From positions 1-10,430 of the forward strand of contig WGBH01000151.1 in NCBI GenBank assembly GCA_015494435.1: DNA of 10,430 nt. The letters are read 5' to 3'. The stretch comes from Thiotrichaceae bacterium. Lineage in GTDB: Bacteria; Pseudomonadota; Gammaproteobacteria; Thiotrichales; Thiotrichaceae. Numbering within the stretch: the first letter of the stretch is position 1; every line of letters starts with the position of its first letter. The translations under genes and the position numbers were made by a program. The notes under the pieces are model-generated. The model did not search any database, was not told the origin of the DNA, and worked only from the letters and a program-made list of their open reading frames with translations. This document shows, piece by piece, positions 6,941-10,430 of this stretch.

Positions 6941-7034
6941 CCTAATAGGAACTTAACTATTAGGAACTTCTCAGCCTATTACACTGATTTTTTGTCCCTG
7001 ATTCGAGTATCTCAATCAGGAGCAGAAAGTCTGC
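6941..7034. other. Cluster of three hairpins between infC and the Uma2-type gene
   Basis: CCTAATAG (6941-6948) pairs with CTATTAGG (6957-6964), 8-nt loop. CCTGATT plus GAG (6997-7003, 7005-7007) pairs with CTCAATCAGG (7011-7020): ten pairs, one bulged C, loop TAT. GCAGA (7022-7026) pairs with TCTGC (7030-7034), loop AAG. The genes converge here, so these are the natural candidates for transcript ends. None has a T-run directly after it on either strand, so the terminator reading is weak. Confidence 0.5.
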
Positions 7035-7070
7035 ATGATATGCGTAATTTTATTACTTAAAAGTTCCTAT
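6945..7070. repeat. TAGGAACTT repeats, two direct and one inverted
   Basis: TAGGAACTT occurs at 6946-6954 and 6961-6969 (15 bp apart) on the + strand and once on the - strand (AAGTTCCTA, 7061-7069). The outer copies extend to a 10-bp inverted repeat, ATAGGAACTT (6945-6954) with AAGTTCCTAT (7061-7070), enclosing the hairpin cluster. The right copy supplies the TAG stop of the Uma2-type gene. This could be a small MITE-like insertion or local duplication, or a long-range stem at the transcript ends. No target-site duplication is visible. Confidence 0.45.
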
Positions 7071-7642
7071 TCCTGCTTTAAAAATTCCCAATCAATCTGT
7101 AAATCCTCAAAAATAGAAACCGTTATTGTCTTCTCAAGCGATATCACACGAGGTAAATCATATTTTCCCTTCTCATTCAGACGATAAATCATTCCCCATT
7201 CCTCAGTAGGATGAATAATCCAATATTCACGCACACCATGCTGTTGATAAAGTAGACGTTTAGTCTCCATATCCTTTACTGCTGTTGAAGGAGATAATAC
7301 TTCAATAATCCAGTCAGGTGCACCACGACACCCTTTTTCATCCAGTTTAGAAAGATCACAAACGACCAATAAATCAGGTTGCACTACCGTATCAACTTGA
7401 TCATCCGCTTCATCTTCTTGTGGCAAACGCACATCAAAAGGCGCGACATACCATTTACAGGATTTCCCCTGTAAATAATTTCTTATTTGCCCACCTAGCT
7501 CACCAACAATTTCTTGATGAATGCGTAACGGTGCATTCATAGCATAAGCGATACCCGCAATTAATTCCCACCGTTCACTTTCCGACCAATTACAATAGTC
7601 CGCATAGTAAAAATGATCTTTTAATTGTTTCGCTATGGTCAT
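7067..7642 (-). CDS. Uma2-family (DUF820) PD-(D/E)XK nuclease-like protein
   Basis: 191 aa, the normal length for this family, which is usually multicopy in cyanobacteria and some filamentous sulfur bacteria and whose role is poorly known. Family features are visible: WELIAG (25-30) with Glu26; APLRIHQEIVGELG (37-50) with His42; the nuclease-fold Asp in VVQPDLLVV (86-94, Asp90); WIIEVLSPST (111-120) with Glu114; and DMETKRLLYQQHGVREYWIIHP (124-145) with Lys128. All putative active-site positions are filled, so the fold should be intact. The start follows AAGGTG on the minus strand within 4-8 nt. It converges on infC and diverges from the thiC leader, with no partner gene, so no toxin-antitoxin or defence role can be argued from context. 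Its stop lies inside an inverted repeat, a possible sign of rearrangement. Confidence 0.88.
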   Translation of the reverse strand: MTIAKQLKDHFYYADYCNWSESERWELIAGIAYAMNAPLRIHQEIVGELGGQIRNYLQGKSCKWYVAPFDVRLPQEDEADDQVDTVVQPDLLVVCDLSKLDEKGCRGAPDWIIEVLSPSTAVKDMETKRLLYQQHGVREYWIIHPTEEWGMIYRLNEKGKYDLPRVISLEKTITVSIFEDLQIDWEFLKQE

Positions 7643-7828
7643 ATTTCACCTTCCAAATATTTCTACTTTGTAATACTTAAAGAAGAAAACCTTAATAATA
7701 TGTCATTTTAACTTATTTTCTCTCTTTATAGTTTATTTCAAACATAACTCTGAATTTGTGAAGCTATAGAATCCAATCAGTAATTTGATTACTAATTAAA
7801 CAACAATACTTTTCAAAATTTGCTAATC
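7643..7828. other. Divergent spacer upstream of the thiC riboswitch
   Basis: 186 AT-rich bases between the Uma2-type start and the riboswitch, which must contain both promoters. Weak boxes can be drawn (for example TTGATT 7785-7790 with TACTTT 7807-7812) but none is convincing. No gene is visible. Confidence 0.4.
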
Positions 7829-8050
7829 TCTCTCCACTTGTCGGGGAGTCTGCTTTTTTAAGAACTAAAATTGAATGCGGACTGAGAATTATACCCGTTG
7901 AACCTGATACGGTTGATGCCGTCGTAGGGAACAAGCCAAAGTTGTTTATCATCATAGCTATTCTTTTTATTCATGCGTTTAATAATATTGAATAATGATG
8001 CAAACTATATTCTGTTCTGGCAAGTATTTATTCTATTTTTGCTGGAGAGA
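7829..8050 (+). promoter_or_regulatory. Possible translational expression platform of the thiC riboswitch
   Basis: TCTCTCCA (7829-7836), directly 5' of P1, is perfectly complementary over 8 bases to TGGAGAGA (8043-8050), the thiC Shine-Dalgarno. The same pyrimidine run can instead pair with the aptamer's GGGGAG (CTCTCC 7830-7835 with GGGGAG 7843-7848, one G-T pair, 7-nt loop), which would break the aptamer. A third hairpin, AACAA (7930-7934) with TTGTT (7942-7946), competes with P1. These alternatives form a plausible switch. The complementarities are seen; the mechanism is inferred. Confidence 0.45.
7837..7935 (+). promoter_or_regulatory. TPP riboswitch (THI element) of thiC
   Basis: Senses thiamine pyrophosphate and represses thiC-thiO when it is plentiful. 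Conserved signature blocks occur in order: TCGGGGAGTC (7841-7850), CTGAGA (7882-7887), ACCCGTTGAACCTGAT (7893-7908) and GATGCCGTCGTAGGGAACAA. P1 pairs CTTGT (7837-7841) with ACAAG (7931-7935). P2 pairs AGTC/GC (7847-7853) with GC/GACT (7877-7883). ACGG (7909-7912) pairs with CCGT (7919-7922). The aptamer ends 122 nt before the thiC start. No T-run terminator lies in between, so control is probably at translation. The identification rests on strong consensus agreement. Confidence 0.95.
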
Positions 8051-8057
8051 AAAAGCA

Positions 8058-9953
8058 ATGTCAGACCCACGTACAATAATTAAAAAACAAATCCCCACAA
8101 GTATTATCAGCGAAGTTACCCGCGAGCCATTATCAGGTTCAAAAAAAATCTACGTTAGCAATAAAGACAAGACTTTCAAGGTTGCTATGCGCCATATTGA
8201 ACTCACCCCTACTTATTTAGGTGGCGAAGGGGATGAGGCTGAATATGAAGAAAATGCACCAGTGCGTGTTTATGATACTTCAGGACCCTATACTGACCCC
8301 GATATTGAGATTAATTTAAATAAAGGCTTACCAAAGTTTAGACAGGAGTGGATAGAGGCGCGTAATGATACAGTACAATTAGAAAATTTTAGTTCGGATT
8401 TTGCGCGTGAACGCCTTGATGCTACTCTTGATGTAGAGCCATTTGAAAACAAACCCTTACCTCGCATTGCTGTTGAAGGAAAAAACGTATCGCAAATGCA
8501 TTATGCACGGCAGGGGATTATTACCCCTGAGATGGAGTATGTTGCAATACGCGAAAACTTAGGACGTTCTTCACTTGACCAAAACAAAGTCGCCGAATTA
8601 ACTGCAAAAGGTTTGCCAAAAGAGATTACGGCTGAATATGTACGTCAAGAAGTCGCTAGAGGACGTGCAGTTATTCCATCAAACATTAATCACCCTGAAA
8701 TGGAACCCATGATTATTGGGCGTAATTTTTTAGTCAAAATCAATGCCAATATTGGTAACTCTGCACTGGGTTCCTCAATTGATGAAGAAGTGGAGAAAAT
8801 GGTCTGGTCTACCCGCTGGGGTGGCGATACAGTGATGGATTTATCCACAGGAAAAAATATTCACGAGACCCGTGAGTGGATTATTCGTAATTCACCCGTA
8901 CCTATTGGAAGTGTACCTATTTATCAAGCCCTAGAAAAAGCAAAAGGGATTGCAGAAGATTTAACATGGGAATTATTCCGCGACACCTTGATTGAACAAG
9001 CGGAGCAAGGGGTGAGTTATTTCACTATTCATGCAGGCGTGTTGCTGGAATATGTCCCTTTAACAGCCAACCGTTTAACAGGTATTGTCTCCCGTGGTGG
9101 TGCAATTATGGCAAAATGGTGTTTAGCACATCATAAAGAGAACTTTCTTTATACCCATTTTGAAGACATGTGCGAAATCATGAAAAAATACGATGTGACT
9201 TTCTCCTTAGGGGATGGTTTACGTCCTGGTTCCATTGCAGATGCTAATGATGCAGCTCAATTAGCTGAGTTAAGAACATTGGGTGAATTAACCCAAATTG
9301 CATGGAAACATGATGTACAGGTTATTATCGAAGGCCCAGGTCATGTGCCAATGGATAAAATCAAAGAAAATATGGACATGCAACTTGAGGTCTGCGAAGA
9401 AGCACCCTTTTATACCTTAGGCCCGTTAGTCACCGATATTGCACCTGGTTATGATCATATCACTTCAGCTATTGGTGCCGCCCAGATTGGCTGGTACGGT
9501 ACTGCCATGCTTTGTTATGTGACTCCCAAAGAACATCTTGGCTTACCTAATCGTGAGGATGTAAAAGCAGGTATTGTCACTTATAAAATTTCAGCGCATG
9601 CGGCTGATTTAGCCAAAGGTCACCCTTCTGCTCAAGCGCGTGATGATGCAATGTCAAAAGCACGTTTTGAATTCCGTTGGGAAGATCAATTTAATCTCGG
9701 TTTAGACCCTGATACCGCCCGTGCTTATCATGATGCCACCTTACCGAAAGAATCTGCAAAAGTTGCCCATTTTTGTTCCATGTGCGGCCCTAAATTCTGT
9801 TCGATGAAAATCACCAGCGAAGTGCGTGAGCAATACGGTACAGGGTCTGAATATTCTAAAAATCAAGCAGCAATGCAAGAAAAAGCAGTTGAGTTTGTTC
9901 AGAAAGGATCAGAGATTTATAAATCAGAATATAACCGTAATAATCAGAGTTAA
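8058..9953 (+). CDS. thiC: Phosphomethylpyrimidine synthase ThiC
   Basis: Radical-SAM enzyme converting aminoimidazole ribotide to HMP phosphate, the pyrimidine half of thiamine. 631 aa, the normal size for proteobacterial ThiC with its N-terminal ThiC-associated domain. Visible landmarks: MHYARQGIITPEMEYVAIREN (147-167); GRNFLVKINANIGNSA (221-236); MVWSTRWGGDTVMDLSTG (248-265); RNSPVPIGSVPIYQA (277-291); TIHAGV; SRGGAIMAKWC (345-355); SLGDGLRPGSIADA (383-396); EGPGHVPMD with metal-ligand candidates His429 and His493; and the C-terminal 4Fe-4S motif CSMCGPKFC (Cys573, Cys576, Cys581). The start at 8058 has GGAGAG 8 nt upstream and gives the usual MSDPRT-type N-terminus. An in-frame ATG at 7995 would add 21 hydrophobic, poorly conserved residues and lacks a Shine-Dalgarno. 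Controlled by the upstream TPP riboswitch; thiO follows after 2 nt. Confidence 0.97.
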   Translation: MSDPRTIIKKQIPTSIISEVTREPLSGSKKIYVSNKDKTFKVAMRHIELTPTYLGGEGDEAEYEENAPVRVYDTSGPYTDPDIEINLNKGLPKFRQEWIEARNDTVQLENFSSDFARERLDATLDVEPFENKPLPRIAVEGKNVSQMHYARQGIITPEMEYVAIRENLGRSSLDQNKVAELTAKGLPKEITAEYVRQEVARGRAVIPSNINHPEMEPMIIGRNFLVKINANIGNSALGSSIDEEVEKMVWSTRWGGDTVMDLSTGKNIHETREWIIRNSPVPIGSVPIYQALEKAKGIAEDLTWELFRDTLIEQAEQGVSYFTIHAGVLLEYVPLTANRLTGIVSRGGAIMAKWCLAHHKENFLYTHFEDMCEIMKKYDVTFSLGDGLRPGSIADANDAAQLAELRTLGELTQIAWKHDVQVIIEGPGHVPMDKIKENMDMQLEVCEEAPFYTLGPLVTDIAPGYDHITSAIGAAQIGWYGTAMLCYVTPKEHLGLPNREDVKAGIVTYKISAHAADLAKGHPSAQARDDAMSKARFEFRWEDQFNLGLDPDTARAYHDATLPKESAKVAHFCSMCGPKFCSMKITSEVREQYGTGSEYSKNQAAMQEKAVEFVQKGSEIYKSEYNRNNQS

Positions 9954-9955
9954 AA

Positions 9956-10430
9956 ATGAAAGTTGCCATCATAGGAATAGGATTAGTCGGGCGTATACTC
10001 GCTTGGCGACTGCATGAGGCAGATCAAACGATTAAAATCAGCCTGTTTGATGAGCAAGATCGCGATTATTATGGCACAGGCTTAATTGCTGCTGCCATGG
10101 TTGCCCCGCATAGCGAAGTACCCAATACTGAAGCTATTGTGCAAGTTTTAGGTCAACAATCTTTCCAGTTATGGAAAGATTGGTTGCCTAAACTTGAGGC
10201 GCAGACCCAGCAAGAAATTTGCTATCAGCAAAATGGCACCCTTGTGGTGGCACATCCTCAAGATCAAAGCGACTGGCAACGCTTTCAAATCAAAGCACAC
10301 GCACATGTTGATAAGGAGGAATTGCAAACGCTTGATCAGGTTCAATTAAACCGTCTAGAGCCTGAGCTAGCACAGACTTTTTCGCAGGGTTTATATTTTC
10401 CTAATGAGGGCGTGGTGGATAATCAGGCAC
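9956..10430 (+). CDS. thiO: ThiO-like FAD-dependent amine oxidase (glycine oxidase), 5' part only
   Basis: First 158 codons of a gene cut off by the window end. The N-terminus is an FAD-binding Rossmann fold: VAIIGIGLVGRILAWRL with GxGxxG at Gly7, Gly9 and Gly12, then an acidic end of strand two (SLFDEQD). GTGLIAAAMVAPHSE (40-54) corresponds to the second FAD contact region of D-amino-acid-oxidase-fold enzymes, and QQNGTLVVAHPQD (91-103) fits the substrate-domain start of gammaproteobacterial ThiO-type proteins. ThiO oxidises glycine to iminoglycine for the thiazole half of thiamine. The ATG lies 2 nt after the thiC stop, and its ribosome binding site falls within the thiC end, so the two should be co-expressed under the TPP riboswitch. 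Without the C-terminal half other members of this oxidase family cannot be excluded, but the position next to thiC makes ThiO the best reading. Confidence 0.85.
   Translation, partial: MKVAIIGIGLVGRILAWRLHEADQTIKISLFDEQDRDYYGTGLIAAAMVAPHSEVPNTEAIVQVLGQQSFQLWKDWLPKLEAQTQQEICYQQNGTLVVAHPQDQSDWQRFQIKAHAHVDKEELQTLDQVQLNRLEPELAQTFSQGLYFPNEGVVDNQA

Noticed and set aside
6997..7034. Rho-independent terminator after infC
   Set aside because: The hairpins are good but no T-run follows on either strand, so they are listed only as hairpins.
7067..7642. Uma2-type gene as a transposon or toxin-antitoxin component
   Set aside because: There is no partner gene, no terminal repeats spanning the gene and no transposase motifs; only the short repeat at its 3' end.
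7764..7955. Minus-strand 63-codon open frame
   Set aside because: It is the complement of the TPP riboswitch; the RNA structure explains the sequence.
7995..8057. Upstream in-frame ATG extending ThiC by 21 residues
   Set aside because: It has no Shine-Dalgarno, the added residues are unlike ThiC N-termini, and the ATG at 8058 has GGAGAG at ideal spacing.
1..10430. CRISPR array, tRNA or rRNA gene
   Set aside because: No regularly spaced repeats and no tRNA or rRNA signature were seen on either strand; the tRNA-like element at 4363-4383 is only an anticodon-arm mimic.

Overview
The window looks like chromosomal DNA of an AT-rich gammaproteobacterium. The thrS-infC pair, the thrS operator architecture, the TPP-controlled thiC-thiO start and the protein sequences all resemble that class. 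A Uma2-family nuclease gene and GTGGAT/ATCCAC hairpin repeats would fit the Thiotrichales or neighbouring sulfur- or methane-oxidising lineages. That finer placement is a guess; no rRNA or species marker is present.

Left part (1-1016): a complete periplasmic alpha-carbonic anhydrase gene on the + strand, then 230 bp holding two facing REP-like hairpins. Middle-left (1017-3987, - strand): a two-gene transcription unit. A Wzc/GumC-type polysaccharide co-polymerase with a cytoplasmic ATPase (BY-kinase-like) domain is followed, with its stop codon overlapping the next Shine-Dalgarno, by an unrecognised 192-aa single-pass membrane protein. No other polysaccharide genes are visible.

Centre (3988-6937): a 412-bp divergent intergenic region feeds the co-polymerase leftward and thrS rightward. 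Just before thrS the RNA can fold into two stem-loops separated by a single-stranded linker, as in the E. coli thrS operator. The hairpin next to the Shine-Dalgarno can present a seven-base loop with U33-UGU-A37, a copy of a tRNA-Thr(UGU) anticodon loop, predicting translational autorepression by ThrRS. infC follows and most likely starts at a rare ATC codon placed 8 nt after a strong GGAGG, the usual arrangement for IF3 autocontrol. The customary rpmI-rplT genes do not follow.

Right part (6938-10430): a short intergenic region rich in small hairpins and TAGGAACTT repeats separates infC from a convergent Uma2-family (DUF820) gene. Then comes a clear TPP riboswitch, thiC, and two bases later the start of a ThiO-like FAD oxidase gene that runs off the window. 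Upstream and inside the aptamer are sequences that could form a mutually exclusive switch controlling the thiC Shine-Dalgarno.

No mobile element, CRISPR array or wholly new multi-gene system is visible. The most interesting content is RNA-level control of thrS, infC and thiC, and the coupled unknown membrane protein behind the co-polymerase.
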